Shown here piece by piece: positions 34,445 through 43,809 of a DNA stretch of 64,000 nt. The position numbers were made by a program, and so were the translations under genes. Positions within the stretch are counted from its first letter, which is position 1. Every line of letters starts with the position of its first letter. The stretch comes from Flavobacterium flabelliforme (lineage in GTDB: Bacteria; Bacteroidota; Bacteroidia; Flavobacteriales; Flavobacteriaceae): contig NZ_JAGFBU010000007.1 of assembly GCF_017948675.1 (NCBI RefSeq), positions 48,621-112,620 on the forward strand, written 5' to 3'. The notes under the pieces were generated by a model that did no database searches, was not told the DNA's origin, and saw only the letters and a program-made list of their open reading frames with translations.

Positions 34445-36307
34445 TTAGTTCTTTTCAATCACATCCAATTCCACCTTCAAATTCTTAATGATAAATTCTT
34501 GTCTGTCAGGCGTATTTTTACCCATATAAAAAGACAATAATTGCTCAATCGACGTATTTTTATCCATCATTACAGGATCTAAACGAATAGTTTCTCCAAT
34601 GAAGTTTTTGAACTCATCTGGCGAAATCTCTCCCAAACCTTTAAATCGGGTAATTTCTGGTTTTGGTTTCAATTTTTCAATCGCTTCTTTTCGTTCGTCG
34701 TCTGAATAACAATAAATCGTTTCTTTCTTGTTTCTAACTCTAAAAAGTGGCGTTTGCAAAATATACAAGTGTCCTTCTTTTATCAATTCTGGAAAAAATT
34801 GCAAGAAAAAAGTAATTAACAACAATCGAATGTGCATTCCATCGACATCGGCATCAGTTGCAATTACAATATTGTTATAACGTAATTTTTCTAATCCATC
34901 TTCAATATCTAACGCCGCTTGCAGCAAGTTGAATTCTTCATTTTCATAAACAATTTTTTTACTCATTCCGTAAGAGTTCAAAGGCTTTCCTCGTAAACTA
35001 AAAACAGCTTGTGTATTTACATCGCGCGATTTTGTAATAGATCCAGATGCCGAATCTCCCTCAGTTATAAAAAGCGTGCTTTCTAAGTTTCTAGGATTTT
35101 TTGTATCTGGTAAATGCGCTCTACAATCTCTCAATTTTTTATTGTGCAGATTTGCTTTCTTAGCACGATCGGTAGCGAGTTTTCTAATTCCTGATAATTC
35201 CTTACGTTCTCTTTCGGCTTGCAAAATTTTGCGCAATAATGCTTCTGCAGTAACCGGATTCTTGTGTAAATAATTATCTAATTTTGTTTTCACAAAATCA
35301 TTTACAAAAGTACGAACCGATGGCATTCCTGGATCTGAACCTATATCTGTAGAACCCAATTTAGTTTTGGTTTGTGACTCAAAAACAGGTTCCATTACTT
35401 TAATACTAATCGCACTTACAACCGATTTACGAACATCAGAGGCTTCAAAACTTTTATTGTAAAACTCTCTAATGGTTTTTACAATTGCTTCACGGTATGC
35501 TACTAAATGGGTTCCTCCTTGAGTGGTGTTTTGACCATTTACAAAAGAGTGGTATTCCTCGCTATATTGTGTTTTACTATGCGTTAATGCCATTTCGATA
35601 TCCTCTCCTTTCAGGTGAATGATAGGATATTCTAAATCTTCAGCGTTAATCGTAGCTTCTAATAAATCTTTAAGTCCGTTTTCAGAATAGTATTTTTCTC
35701 CATTAAAAATAATCGTCAAACCATTGTTTAAGTAACAATAATTCTTGACCATTTTAATAACATACTCTAAACGGAATTTGTAATTCTTAAAAATAGTTTC
35801 ATCGGGCGTAAAAGTAACTTTGGTTCCTTTTCGCTTAGTGGTTTCGATTATATCTTCTTCTAAAACTAAATTTCCAGCGGAGAATTCTGCTGCTTTTTGT
35901 TTTTCGTCACGAACCGATTCCACACGAAAATAATCAGACAAAGCATTTACGGCTTTGGTACCAACACCATTTAAACCAACTGATTTCTGGAAGGCTTTAG
36001 AATCGTATTTTCCTCCCGTATTCATTTTAGAAACGACATCAACTACTTTCCCTAACGGGATTCCACGACCATAATCCCGAACCGAAACTGTTTTATCTCT
36101 AATAGTCACTTCAATGGTTTTTCCAGCTCCCATCGCAAATTCATCGATACAGTTGTCTAAAACCTCTTTTAAAAGAATATAAATACCATCATCTGGCGAG
36201 GAACCATCTCCTAGTTTCCCGATATACATTCCGGGACGCATGCGAATGTGTTCTTTCCAGTCTAGTGACCGAATATTATCTTCGGTATATTGATTTTGAT
36301 CGGACAT
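34445..36307 (-). CDS. parE: DNA topoisomerase IV subunit B
   Basis: 620 residues, the ParE length and without the GyrB insert. GHKL ATPase with [21 protein letters not shown] (Mg-binding N and catalytic E region), RDYGRGIP and [13 protein letters not shown]; transducer; TOPRIM with TEGDSASGS (the acidic EGDSA motif) and [16 protein letters not shown]-terminal GRIYI-like [13 protein letters not shown] and [10 protein letters not shown]. Powers strand passage by the ParC subunit. The usual partner gene is separated by the DUF1016 nuclease. Confidence 0.94.
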   Translation of the reverse strand: MSDQNQYTEDNIRSLDWKEHIRMRPGMYIGKLGDGSSPDDGIYILLKEVLDNCIDEFAMGAGKTIEVTIRDKTVSVRDYGRGIPLGKVVDVVSKMNTGGKYDSKAFQKSVGLNGVGTKAVNALSDYFRVESVRDEKQKAAEFSAGNLVLEEDIIETTKRKGTKVTFTPDETIFKNYKFRLEYVIKMVKNYCYLNNGLTIIFNGEKYYSENGLKDLLEATINAEDLEYPIIHLKGEDIEMALTHSKTQYSEEYHSFVNGQNTTQGGTHLVAYREAIVKTIREFYNKSFEASDVRKSVVSAISIKVMEPVFESQTKTKLGSTDIGSDPGMPSVRTFVNDFVKTKLDNYLHKNPVTAEALLRKILQAERERKELSGIRKLATDRAKKANLHNKKLRDCRAHLPDTKNPRNLESTLFITEGDSASGSITKSRDVNTQAVFSLRGKPLNSYGMSKKIVYENEEFNLLQAALDIEDGLEKLRYNNIVIATDADVDGMHIRLLLITFFLQFFPELIKEGHLYILQTPLFRVRNKKETIYCYSDDERKEAIEKLKPKPEITRFKGLGEISPDEFKNFIGETIRLDPVMMDKNTSIEQLLSFYMGKNTPDRQEFIIKNLKVELDVIEKN

Positions 36308-36440
36308 TTTCTATTTTGTGGATTTTAACTTTGTTCTATTAGCCTTAGCTTTTTTGTATGGTATTGAGTGTGCTAATATAGGATATCTCAATATATTTTA
36401 AAAGAGCTACACTTCAAAATTATTAAAAATGATTTGACCT

Positions 36441-37637
36441 TTATAAAATCGATTCATTTAAAGATTCTATTCCTAAAACTTGTTGTGCCAAAGCAATCAT
36501 TTTTGGAGTTCCTGTATGCTTATTTTTCTCATCTGATAATTTCACAACAGCTTCCCAATGACTGTTTTCAGGTTTGGTATCAGTAAGTTTAATTACCATA
36601 TTCATAGCCGGTAAACCTACATCATTACTAAGATTTGTTCCAATCCCGAAAGACATTTTTATCTTTCCTCTACAAAAATCAGCAATGACTTTTACTTTTT
36701 CAAAATTCAAAGAGTCGGAGAAAACAATAATTTTTGATTTCGGATCAATTCCCATTTTTTCGTAATGCTCAATTGTTTTTTTGGCAAACTCAATTGGATC
36801 GCTACTATCGTGTCGAACACCATCAAAAAGTTTGGAAAACTTTTTATTAAACTGTTCAAAAAACACTTCGGTTGTGTATGTATCCGTTAAGGCAATCCCT
36901 AAATCTCCTTGGTATACTTTTGTCCAATTTTCGAGACTAACCGCATTCGCAACTTTAAATCCGTATTCCGAAGCATGATACATAAACCATTCGTGAGCAT
37001 GTGTTCCCGATGGTTTTCTGTTTTGCAACATAGCTAAATGCACGTTACTTGTTCCTAAAAAACTGTTTGCACCAAAAGTATCTAAGGTTTCGTTAACCAT
37101 TTTTTGGACTTTATAAGAATGACGGCGACGTGTTCCGAATTCTAAAATTACAACTCCTAAATCATTATAATTCTGTATTTTTTCTTTGGAGATTCGTTTT
37201 ACTTCTTCATCGTCCAAACGAATTAAATTTTGAGAAGTATAAAAAAGCTCAGAAATTAAAGCCATCAAGGGAACTTCCCATAGAATCGTTCGGTACCAAT
37301 ATCCTTCAATAACTACTTTCAAGTCACTTCCCTCCTGCTCAATGGAAACTTCGGTAGGATCGTATTGATAGCCTTGTAAAAAATCCAAATAAGTTGGATC
37401 CAAATAAGGACAATTATCGGCAAGGAATTTTTTTTCGGTTACTGTCAATTTCAAATAAATCATTTGATCAACTGCTTTACGAAGTAAGTCAGCGAAATGA
37501 GTTGGAAATTGATGTTTACCACGATTAATAAATGCGTACCGAACTTTAGCCTTTGGAAAAAGTTTGATGACAGCATGTTGCATCGTAAATTTGTAAAAGT
37601 CATTATCTAAAATGGAATGTAATCGTACTGAAGTCAT
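36441..37637 (-). CDS. pncB: Nicotinate phosphoribosyltransferase
   Basis: 398 residues. Starts SVRLHSILDNDFYKFTMQHAV, the PncB signature; FGTRRRHS, SNVHLA, GTHAHEWFM and GVRHDSSDP carry the phosphorylated-histidine and substrate-binding residues. Joins nicotinate and PRPP to give nicotinate mononucleotide in NAD salvage. Six bases downstream of an NAD(P)H-dependent FMN reductase gene, suggesting one transcript. Confidence 0.93.
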   Translation of the reverse strand: MTSVRLHSILDNDFYKFTMQHAVIKLFPKAKVRYAFINRGKHQFPTHFADLLRKAVDQMIYLKLTVTEKKFLADNCPYLDPTYLDFLQGYQYDPTEVSIEQEGSDLKVVIEGYWYRTILWEVPLMALISELFYTSQNLIRLDDEEVKRISKEKIQNYNDLGVVILEFGTRRRHSYKVQKMVNETLDTFGANSFLGTSNVHLAMLQNRKPSGTHAHEWFMYHASEYGFKVANAVSLENWTKVYQGDLGIALTDTYTTEVFFEQFNKKFSKLFDGVRHDSSDPIEFAKKTIEHYEKMGIDPKSKIIVFSDSLNFEKVKVIADFCRGKIKMSFGIGTNLSNDVGLPAMNMVIKLTDTKPENSHWEAVVKLSDEKNKHTGTPKMIALAQQVLGIESLNESIL

Positions 37638-37643
37638 ATATTT

Positions 37644-38168
37644 TTAAAAATTATCTGCGATTATTTTTTGAAGTTCATTTCGCATCTTATCGTTTTTAAT
37701 TTCTTCTTTTTCAATATCAAAATTAGCCTCAAAACTTGGTAAGGAGAATGTCACTTTTACATTTCCTCCATAAAAAGGAAATGCATTTTTAGCAACTCCT
37801 AAAACGCTGGTTGCACCATTTGCTCCCGTAGAAGTTGACATTAAAAGCATTGGTTTGTCTTGAAAAACATCTTTTCTAATTCTGGTGCACCAATCAAAAA
37901 TATTCTTAAAAGCCGCAGCGTAATTTCCGTTATGTTCTGCCATAGAAACTACCAAAATATCAGCAGTATTAATCTTGTCTAAAAAAGCTTGTGCCACACT
38001 ATGTTTTCCTGTTTCTTTTTCTACATCAATACTAAATAGCGGAATCTGGAAATCGTTTAAATCGAGTATTTCTACTTCCGCATTTTTAAATAAGGAAGCT
38101 GCGTAAGTGGCTAATTTTTTATTAATAGAGTTAGTACTTGAACTTGCGCCAAAAGCTATAATTTTCAT
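37644..38168 (-). CDS. NAD(P)H-dependent FMN reductase
   Basis: 174 residues, flavodoxin-like. Phosphate loop FGASSSTNSINKKLA binds FMN; SMAEHNGNYAAAFKNIFDW is the substrate motif of the NADPH-dependent FMN/azoreductase-like family (GSYPAALKNAIDW in homologues), and STGANGATSVLG follows. Reduces FMN or quinone-like acceptors with NAD(P)H. First gene of the unit with pncB; structured RNA copy 2 lies 53 bases upstream of its start. Confidence 0.88.
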   Translation of the reverse strand: MKIIAFGASSSTNSINKKLATYAASLFKNAEVEILDLNDFQIPLFSIDVEKETGKHSVAQAFLDKINTADILVVSMAEHNGNYAAAFKNIFDWCTRIRKDVFQDKPMLLMSTSTGANGATSVLGVAKNAFPFYGGNVKVTFSLPSFEANFDIEKEEIKNDKMRNELQKIIADNF

Positions 38169-38221
38169 AAAAATTTATTTTTCTTAAATGTACTAAAAAA
38201 TAAATTGTAGCAATCCCTTTT

Positions 38222-38364
38222 TACCCCAGATTGTAGTGGAAAGCATTTTTCAAGAAAGCTTATTTTTTTCTTGACCAGAAAGAGCGACTGGAAGAAGCTC
38301 CTTTATGGTCTTAGAAAAAAAAGCTTTCTAGGAAAATCTTGAAACGGAAAGCTGGAAATAGGTA
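38222..38364 (+). ncRNA. Candidate structured RNA element, copy 2
   Basis: Outer helix TACC-CCAG (38222-38229) with CTGG (38352-38355) and GGTA (38361-38364). Interior hairpin: AGAAAGCTT / AAGCTTTCT and GACCA / TGGTC, with GAGC (38282-38285) and GCTC (38297-38300) closing the loop GACTGGAAGAA, one base different from copy 1. Compared with copy 1, the outer helix changes GCC/GGC to TACC/GGTA and the inner stem GACA/TGTC to GACC/GGTC, so pairing is kept. If read on the plus strand it is antisense to both flanking genes, so it could be an independent transcript. Confidence 0.65.
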
Positions 38365-38398
38365 CAAAAAAAACTGCTAAATTTCTTTAGCAGTTTCT
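38365..38398 (-). terminator. Terminator of ychF
   Basis: ACTGCTAAA / TTTAGCAGT (38373-38381 and 38386-38394) with a T tract on the minus strand just after the stem. The plus strand also shows a T-rich run (TTTCTATTTTTC), so it could end a plus-strand transcript of RNA copy 2 as well. Confidence 0.75.
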
Positions 38399-38421
38399 AT
38401 TTTTCTTTGTAAAATATCTTA

Positions 38422-39516
38422 TTATACGTTAAAACGGAAATGCATTACATCACCATCTTTTACGATATATTCTTTTCCTTCTACTTTGAATTTTCCTGCT
38501 TCTTTACATTTAGCTTCTGAACCGTAATGAACGAAATCTTCGTAAGCGATAACTTCTGCACGGATAAATCCTTTTTCGAAATCAGTATGAATTACTCCTG
38601 CTGCTTGAGGCGCAGTAGATCCAATATTGATAGTCCAAGCGCGAACTTCTTTTACACCTGCGGTAAAGTAGGTTTGTTGTTTTAATAATTTGTAAGCTGC
38701 ACGGATTAAAACAGATGCACCTGGCTCGCTCAATCCCATATCTTCTAAGAAAACTTGACGCTCTTCGTAGCTTTCAAGCTCCGTGATGTCAGCTTCAGCT
38801 CCTACAGAAAGTATAATAACTTCAGCATCTTCATCTTTTACTAATTCGCGAACTTGATCTACATATTTATTTCCGCTAACTGCTGAATTTTCATCTACAT
38901 TACAAACATACAAAACTGGTTTTGCTGTAATTAATTGGAAAGATTCCATCAAAATCTCTTCATCATTATTTTGAGGTGTAATGGTACGAGCTGATTTTGC
39001 TTGTAACAGCGATTCTCTGATGCGATCTAATAGTGCTTTTTCGGTTTGCGCTTCTTTATTTCCAGTTTTAGCAGCACGATTTACTTTTTCTAAACGTTTT
39101 TCAACCGTTTCTAAGTCTTTTAATTGCAACTCGATATCAATCGTTTCTTTGTCGCGAATTGGGTTTACATTTCCATCAACGTGAACGATATTATCGTTAT
39201 CAAAACAACGTAAAACGTGAATAATAGCGTTACACTCTCTAATGTTTCCAAGAAATTGATTTCCTAAACCTTCTCCTTTACTAGCTCCTTTTACCAATCC
39301 TGCAATATCTACAATATCAACAGTAGCCATTTGAACACGCTCTGGTTTTACTAATTCTTCTAGTTTTTCTATTCTTGGATCTGGTACGTTTACAACTCCT
39401 ATGTTTGGCTCGATAGTACAAAAAGGAAAATTAGCACTTTGCGCCTTTGCATTTGACAAACAATTAAATAATGTTGATTTTCCAACATTTGGTAACCCTA
39501 CAATTCCTGCTTTCAT
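38422..39516 (-). CDS. ychF: Redox-regulated ATPase/GTPase YchF (OLA1 family)
   Basis: 364 residues from ATG at 39516 (MKAGIVGLPNVGKSTLFN), the normal YchF length. P-loop GLPNVGKST, switch DIVDIAGLVKGASKGEGLGNQFL, ATP-selective motif NVDE in place of NKxD, and C-terminal TGS-like domain (GSTAPQAAGVIHTDFEKGFIRAE). The frame runs open another 49 codons upstream, but the probable promoter lies inside that stretch. Binds ribosomes and is linked to stress responses. Confidence 0.94.
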   Translation of the reverse strand: MKAGIVGLPNVGKSTLFNCLSNAKAQSANFPFCTIEPNIGVVNVPDPRIEKLEELVKPERVQMATVDIVDIAGLVKGASKGEGLGNQFLGNIRECNAIIHVLRCFDNDNIVHVDGNVNPIRDKETIDIELQLKDLETVEKRLEKVNRAAKTGNKEAQTEKALLDRIRESLLQAKSARTITPQNNDEEILMESFQLITAKPVLYVCNVDENSAVSGNKYVDQVRELVKDEDAEVIILSVGAEADITELESYEERQVFLEDMGLSEPGASVLIRAAYKLLKQQTYFTAGVKEVRAWTINIGSTAPQAAGVIHTDFEKGFIRAEVIAYEDFVHYGSEAKCKEAGKFKVEGKEYIVKDGDVMHFRFNV

Positions 39517-39830
39517 ACTATTTAAGTTTACAAATAGCAGTTGCCCGCTACGCGTTTTTTTATAATTTCTTTTTAAAGTCTGCAAATATAAGATATAATA
39601 AATGTTTGGTAGCATAATCATTAAATTAATGCTCTTGTTATTTATTTTTAAAACATTTTGCATTTAAAATACGTTTTTTTATAACAATTTATTATTTTGA
39701 TAATTTTATAGCTTAATAAAAGCTAAATGATAAATTATTTATCAAAATACTTCCGTTTACCAAAATTATGTTAAAAAAATATTATATTGCAGTACTAATT
39801 ACTTCTAACCAAAACCAAAACTAACTGATT
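39517..39830 (+). other. Divergent intergenic region ychF / TonB receptor
   Basis: 314 AT-rich bases without a credible gene. On the minus side it holds the ychF -7 element; on the plus side the leader of the TonB receptor gene, with AAAAC-rich repeats just before the start (CCAAAACCAAAACTAAC, about 39809-39825). Confidence 0.5.
39583..39590 (-). promoter_or_regulatory. Candidate -7 element for ychF
   Basis: On the minus strand TATATTTG followed by CAG fits TAnnTTTG and lies 66 bases before the ATG at 39516. Its position inside the longer open frame supports the shorter YchF start. No -33 TTG found. Confidence 0.5.
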
Positions 39831-42539
39831 ATGAAAAAATTTATTCTACTACTTTTTCTGTTAAACGTCTCGTTTCTTTTTGCCCAAAAAGAAATTTCAG
39901 GTATTGTAAAAGACAATACAGGTATTGGTTTACCTGGTGTTAATATTATCGAAAAAGGGACTTCTAATGGAGTTTCGACTGATTCAAACGGAGCATATAA
40001 AATAAAAGTGAACGAAGGTGCAACACTAGTTTTTAGTTATGTTGGATTTTCTAATACTGAAAGAGCTGCAACAAATTCTACGATTAATGTTACCCTCTCT
40101 GAAGAAGGCGGACAAGTTTTACAAGAAGTTCAAATAGTTGGTTCCCGAAATACTAAAAGAACGGTTGTCAATTCTGCGGTTCCTATTGACATTATAAGTG
40201 TAAAAGATGTAACCACTCAAAGTGGTAAATTAGAAATTAATGAATTACTACAGTATGTAGCTCCTTCCTTTAATGCTAATAAACAATCAGGTTCTGATGG
40301 TGCCGATCACGTAGATCCTGCTTCGTTAAGAGGTTTAGGACCCGATCAAACCTTAGTTTTAATTAACGGAAAAAGAAGACATCAATCGTCTTTAATCAAT
40401 CTTTTTGGAACACGTGGCCGTGGAAATACAGGAACTGATTTAAATGCTATTCCTGCCTCTTCTATTAAAAGGATAGAAATTCTTAGAGATGGAGCTGCGG
40501 CTCAATATGGTTCTGATGCTATTGCGGGTGTTATCAATATAGTACTAAATGACGATGTAAACGAACTAACAGGAACGGTAACTTATGGCGCCTTTAATAC
40601 CAATGCAAAAGGAGACTTTCCTACTGGCACAGCAAATACAAAAGGATATCGTTTGGATAAAAATGGCAACGGAAATACTTTTGGAAAAAATCAATCTTTT
40701 GATGGAGGATCGGTAAAAGTAGCCGCAAATTATGGTGTTGCTATTGGCGAAAAAGGTGGTTTTGCCAACTTTACTACGGAGTATATCAACAAAAATAAAA
40801 CATTACGTCCAGGATTTGATTTTAGAAAAGGGTTTGGTGAAGCGGCCATTCAAGGTTTTAATATTTTTGCAAATATGGTAATTCCTATTTCAGATAAAAC
40901 AGAATTCTATGCTTTTGGCGGAAGAAATTTTAGAGATACTGATGCTTATGCATTTACTCGTACTGACGGACCACGTGTGGTAGAGTCTATATATCCAGGA
41001 GGCTTTACACCTAGAATCACGTCAAATATAATCGATATTTCTATGGCTGCCGGTTTCAGAACTGAGACTGCTGGTGGTTGGAAAATTGATATTAGTAATA
41101 CGTATGGAAAAAATCTTTTTCACTACTATACCAAAGGAACAATCAATGCTTCGCTAGAAGGCGCTTCACCAACGGAGTTTGATGCTGGAGGACACAGCTT
41201 AAGCCAAAACACAACTAATTTTGATCTATCGAAAAATTATAGCACTGTAATGAATGGCTTAAACTTAGCTTTTGGAGCTGAATTTAGAACGGAGAAATTT
41301 AATATTTTTGCTGGCGAAGAAGGATCTTACGCAACTTACGACATCAATAGAAAGCCAATAACTGATCCTTTGACTCAGACAATTCCATCAATCCCAAATC
41401 CTGATTATGACCCAGCGGATCCAGATTCTCCAATGACCTTGCCAAGACCAGGAGGATCACAAGGATTTCCAGGATACAGTCCGATTAACGAAGTAGATAG
41501 AAGTAGAACTAATTTATCTTTATATACGGATGCAGAATTAGACATTACAGAAGCTTTTTTAGTAAGTGGAGCAGTTCGTTTTGAAAACTACAGTGATTTT
41601 GGCAGCACTTTAAATGGTAAATTGGCAATGCGATTAAAAGCCAACAAAAATATCAATATTAGAGGTTCTGTAAGTACGGGTTTCCGCGCACCATCATTAG
41701 CACAAGTATATTATAATTTACGTTTTACAAATTTCAGTTCCGCTGGAGCAACAGAAGTTTTACTTTCTCCAAACAATAGTCCAGTTACAAAATCATTTGG
41801 AATTCAAAAATTAAATGAAGAAAAAGCAGTAAATGCTTCATTAGGATTTACAGCTAATTACGGTGATTTTACTGCAACTGTAGATGGTTATATTATTAAT
41901 GTAAAAGATAGAATTGTGTTAACTGGTTATTTTGACGCAAAACCTTTAGGGATCGGAGTTGACAAAGCGCAATTTTTCGTAAACGGAGTAGACACAAAAA
42001 CAGCTGGGCTTGATGTAGTTTTAGCTTGGAAAAAGACAATTAATGACAATAAATTTGGTATAACGCTAGTAGGAAATATAAATGATATGAAAATTGACAA
42101 AGTTAAAAATGGCAATTTACCAGCAAATGCATTTTTTGGCGAACGTGATAAAGGATTTTTATTAGCGTCTGCTCCAAATAATAAATTTGGTTTAAACTTC
42201 AATTACAATAGAAAAGCTTTCGACGCAGGATTAGCCTTTACCAGATTCAGTGAAGTAAAATTACTAGACTACCAAATGGACGAAGATGTAGCCGATTATG
42301 GTTCTTTCGCAAATCAAGTAAAAGCAGCAACGGATACCTATAGCGCAAAAATCGTTACTGATTTAACATTAGGATATAAATTAAGTAAATCAGCAAAAAT
42401 TACTATTGGAGCTAACAATTTACTAAATGTTTATCCAGATCAACAAGATGACTGGGTTGAAGGTGGAGGATATTGGGATGCTGTTCAAATGGGTTTTAGC
42501 GGAGCATATTATTACGCGAGACTAGGATTTAGTTTCTAA
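39831..42539 (+). CDS. TonB-dependent receptor with carboxypeptidase-like N-terminal domain
   Basis: 902 residues. Signal peptide 1-18 (ends LFAQ); CarboxypepD_reg-like domain (about 20-95; ISGIVKDNTGIGLPGVNI, SYVGF); plug domain (about 110-235; LRGLGPDQTLVLINGKRR, IKRIEILRDGAAAQYGSDAIAGVINIVL); then a 22-strand barrel ending in an aromatic residue (YYARLGFSF). Imports a large ligand across the outer membrane using TonB energy. No SusD partner is adjacent, so it is not a typical SusCD glycan system. The ligand is unknown; the RRHQSS..L plug loop is shared with a common Bacteroidetes TBDR family. Single gene followed by a terminator. Confidence 0.92.
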   Translation: MKKFILLLFLLNVSFLFAQKEISGIVKDNTGIGLPGVNIIEKGTSNGVSTDSNGAYKIKVNEGATLVFSYVGFSNTERAATNSTINVTLSEEGGQVLQEVQIVGSRNTKRTVVNSAVPIDIISVKDVTTQSGKLEINELLQYVAPSFNANKQSGSDGADHVDPASLRGLGPDQTLVLINGKRRHQSSLINLFGTRGRGNTGTDLNAIPASSIKRIEILRDGAAAQYGSDAIAGVINIVLNDDVNELTGTVTYGAFNTNAKGDFPTGTANTKGYRLDKNGNGNTFGKNQSFDGGSVKVAANYGVAIGEKGGFANFTTEYINKNKTLRPGFDFRKGFGEAAIQGFNIFANMVIPISDKTEFYAFGGRNFRDTDAYAFTRTDGPRVVESIYPGGFTPRITSNIIDISMAAGFRTETAGGWKIDISNTYGKNLFHYYTKGTINASLEGASPTEFDAGGHSLSQNTTNFDLSKNYSTVMNGLNLAFGAEFRTEKFNIFAGEEGSYATYDINRKPITDPLTQTIPSIPNPDYDPADPDSPMTLPRPGGSQGFPGYSPINEVDRSRTNLSLYTDAELDITEAFLVSGAVRFENYSDFGSTLNGKLAMRLKANKNINIRGSVSTGFRAPSLAQVYYNLRFTNFSSAGATEVLLSPNNSPVTKSFGIQKLNEEKAVNASLGFTANYGDFTATVDGYIINVKDRIVLTGYFDAKPLGIGVDKAQFFVNGVDTKTAGLDVVLAWKKTINDNKFGITLVGNINDMKIDKVKNGNLPANAFFGERDKGFLLASAPNNKFGLNFNYNRKAFDAGLAFTRFSEVKLLDYQMDEDVADYGSFANQVKAATDTYSAKIVTDLTLGYKLSKSAKITIGANNLLNVYPDQQDDWVEGGGYWDAVQMGFSGAYYYARLGFSF

Positions 42540-42560
42540 CAAAATTTGATTTTTTTTCTA

Positions 42561-42590
42561 AAAGGGCTGTTTTATAACAGCTCTTTTTTT
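42561..42590 (+). terminator. Terminator of the TonB receptor gene
   Basis: GGGCTGTT / AACAGCTC stem with a 4-base loop followed by seven T. Confidence 0.88.
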
Positions 42591-42714
42591 ATGGTGAAAA
42601 ATAAATTAAAAATATAATTCCGTGAATGATATAACTTTTTTAGAGAATTATACAATAGTTAACTCATTAATATACAGTATTTTTACTGAATATTAATCAC
42701 TAAAATTATACATT

Positions 42715-43251
42715 ATGAAAACGATAATACTAGGAATAACTGCAGTTTTATTTTCTTTAACTATTCAGGCACAAAATAAAAATGTAAAATCAGAAGTAAA
42801 AACTACTGTAACTACTGTAAAAGACTCTCAAGGTGAAAAAAAGATTGTAAAAACTGAAAAATTAAAAGAAGTTCAAAATATTGAATTAAAAGATGCCGAC
42901 TCTAATGCATTAAACAAAGAAATACAACAAACCCCTGTTCAAGTAATTTCAACTACAGCAGTAACAGCTGATGGAGTAACTAATATGGTAGACACTGACC
43001 GATCTGCCTATTACGAACTTAATGGACAAAAATATCAAGTTGCTCTAGATCAAAAAGGATATAACTTTATTTTTCCTGGAGGAAAAGAAAAAGGAGTTTT
43101 AAGAAAAACAAAAAACAACAATTATATTTATAAAACAAAAGACACGACTTCATTTGGTTACTTTAATAGTAATGGTGATCTAGTTTTAGAAACATACGAT
43201 GACAATACAGATCAGGTAAAAGTTACTACTTACATCATGGTAAAAGAATAA
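42715..43251 (+). CDS. Secreted protein of unknown function
   Basis: 178 residues. Signal peptide 1-19 (ends IQAQ). A charged, lysine/threonine/valine-rich segment (about 20-75) is followed by a beta-rich C-terminal domain (about 95-178; YYELNGQKYQVALDQKGYNFIFPGG, SFGYFNSNGDLVLETYDD). No lipobox and no type IX sorting domain. No family recognised. Monocistronic. Confidence 0.72.
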   Translation: MKTIILGITAVLFSLTIQAQNKNVKSEVKTTVTTVKDSQGEKKIVKTEKLKEVQNIELKDADSNALNKEIQQTPVQVISTTAVTADGVTNMVDTDRSAYYELNGQKYQVALDQKGYNFIFPGGKEKGVLRKTKNNNYIYKTKDTTSFGYFNSNGDLVLETYDDNTDQVKVTTYIMVKE

Positions 43252-43261
43252 TTATTATTTT

Positions 43262-43311
43262 AAGACATAAAAAAAACCGGAGTTTATTGCTCCGGTTTTT
43301 TTTTATGTCTT
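43262..43311 (+). terminator. Bidirectional terminator
   Basis: Long inverted repeat with GC core CCGGAG / CTCCGG extended by AAGACATAAAAAAAA on one side and TTTTTTTTTATGTCTT on the other (43262-43282 and 43290-43311). Lies between the convergent secreted-protein and ferredoxin genes. Confidence 0.92.
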
Positions 43312-43325
43312 AAATGAATATAAAA

Positions 43326-43676
43326 TTATTCATTATGCAAAAACGCTTGTCTGTTTAGTAATGTTTCTTCTGACTCAACATGATTATCATCAGGAATACA
43401 ACAATCTACAGGGCAAACTGCAGCACATTGTGGTTCATCATGAAAACCTTTACATTCCGTACATTTACCTGGAACAATATAATAAACTTCATCAGAAATA
43501 GGAGTTTGAGCCTCATCAGAATCAACTTCAGTACCATCTGGTAAGATAATTTTTCCTTTTAGTTTGGTTCCATCTTTATATCTCCAATCGTCCGCTCCTT
43601 CGTATATTGCTGTATTTGGGCACTCTGGTTCACAAGCACCACAATTGATACATTCGTCTGTTATAATAATTGCCAT
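43326..43676 (-). CDS. 2[4Fe-4S] ferredoxin
   Basis: 116 residues. First cluster motif [12 protein letters not shown] near the N-terminus. The second is [18 protein letters not shown] with an eight-residue loop between the second and third cysteines, as in Allochromatium-type ferredoxins; a long insert (about 25-68) separates the two halves. Low-potential electron carrier in the cytoplasm. Divergent from the acyl-CoA reductase gene. Confidence 0.9.
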   Translation of the reverse strand: MAIIITDECINCGACEPECPNTAIYEGADDWRYKDGTKLKGKIILPDGTEVDSDEAQTPISDEVYYIVPGKCTECKGFHDEPQCAAVCPVDCCIPDDNHVESEETLLNRQAFLHNE

Positions 43677-43763
43677 TGTTCTTTGTTTTAAAGTATAAAT
43701 AAGAATGTATAGGATTTGATTTTAAAACTTATGTTTTTTTTACAAAGCCTACTACTTTATCCT

Positions 43764-43771
43764 TATTTTTG
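43764..43771 (+). promoter_or_regulatory. Candidate -7 element for the acyl-CoA reductase gene
   Basis: TATTTTTG followed by TGC matches TAnnTTTG, 38 bases before the ATG at 43810. The -33 region has only a T run. Confidence 0.4.
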
Positions 43772-43809
43772 TGCAAAATTACAATCAAAACTTTTCATAA
43801 GCAAACATT

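Noticed and set aside
39517..39663. Extended ychF start at 39663
   Set aside because: A good -7 element lies inside the extension and the shorter product has the exact YchF length.
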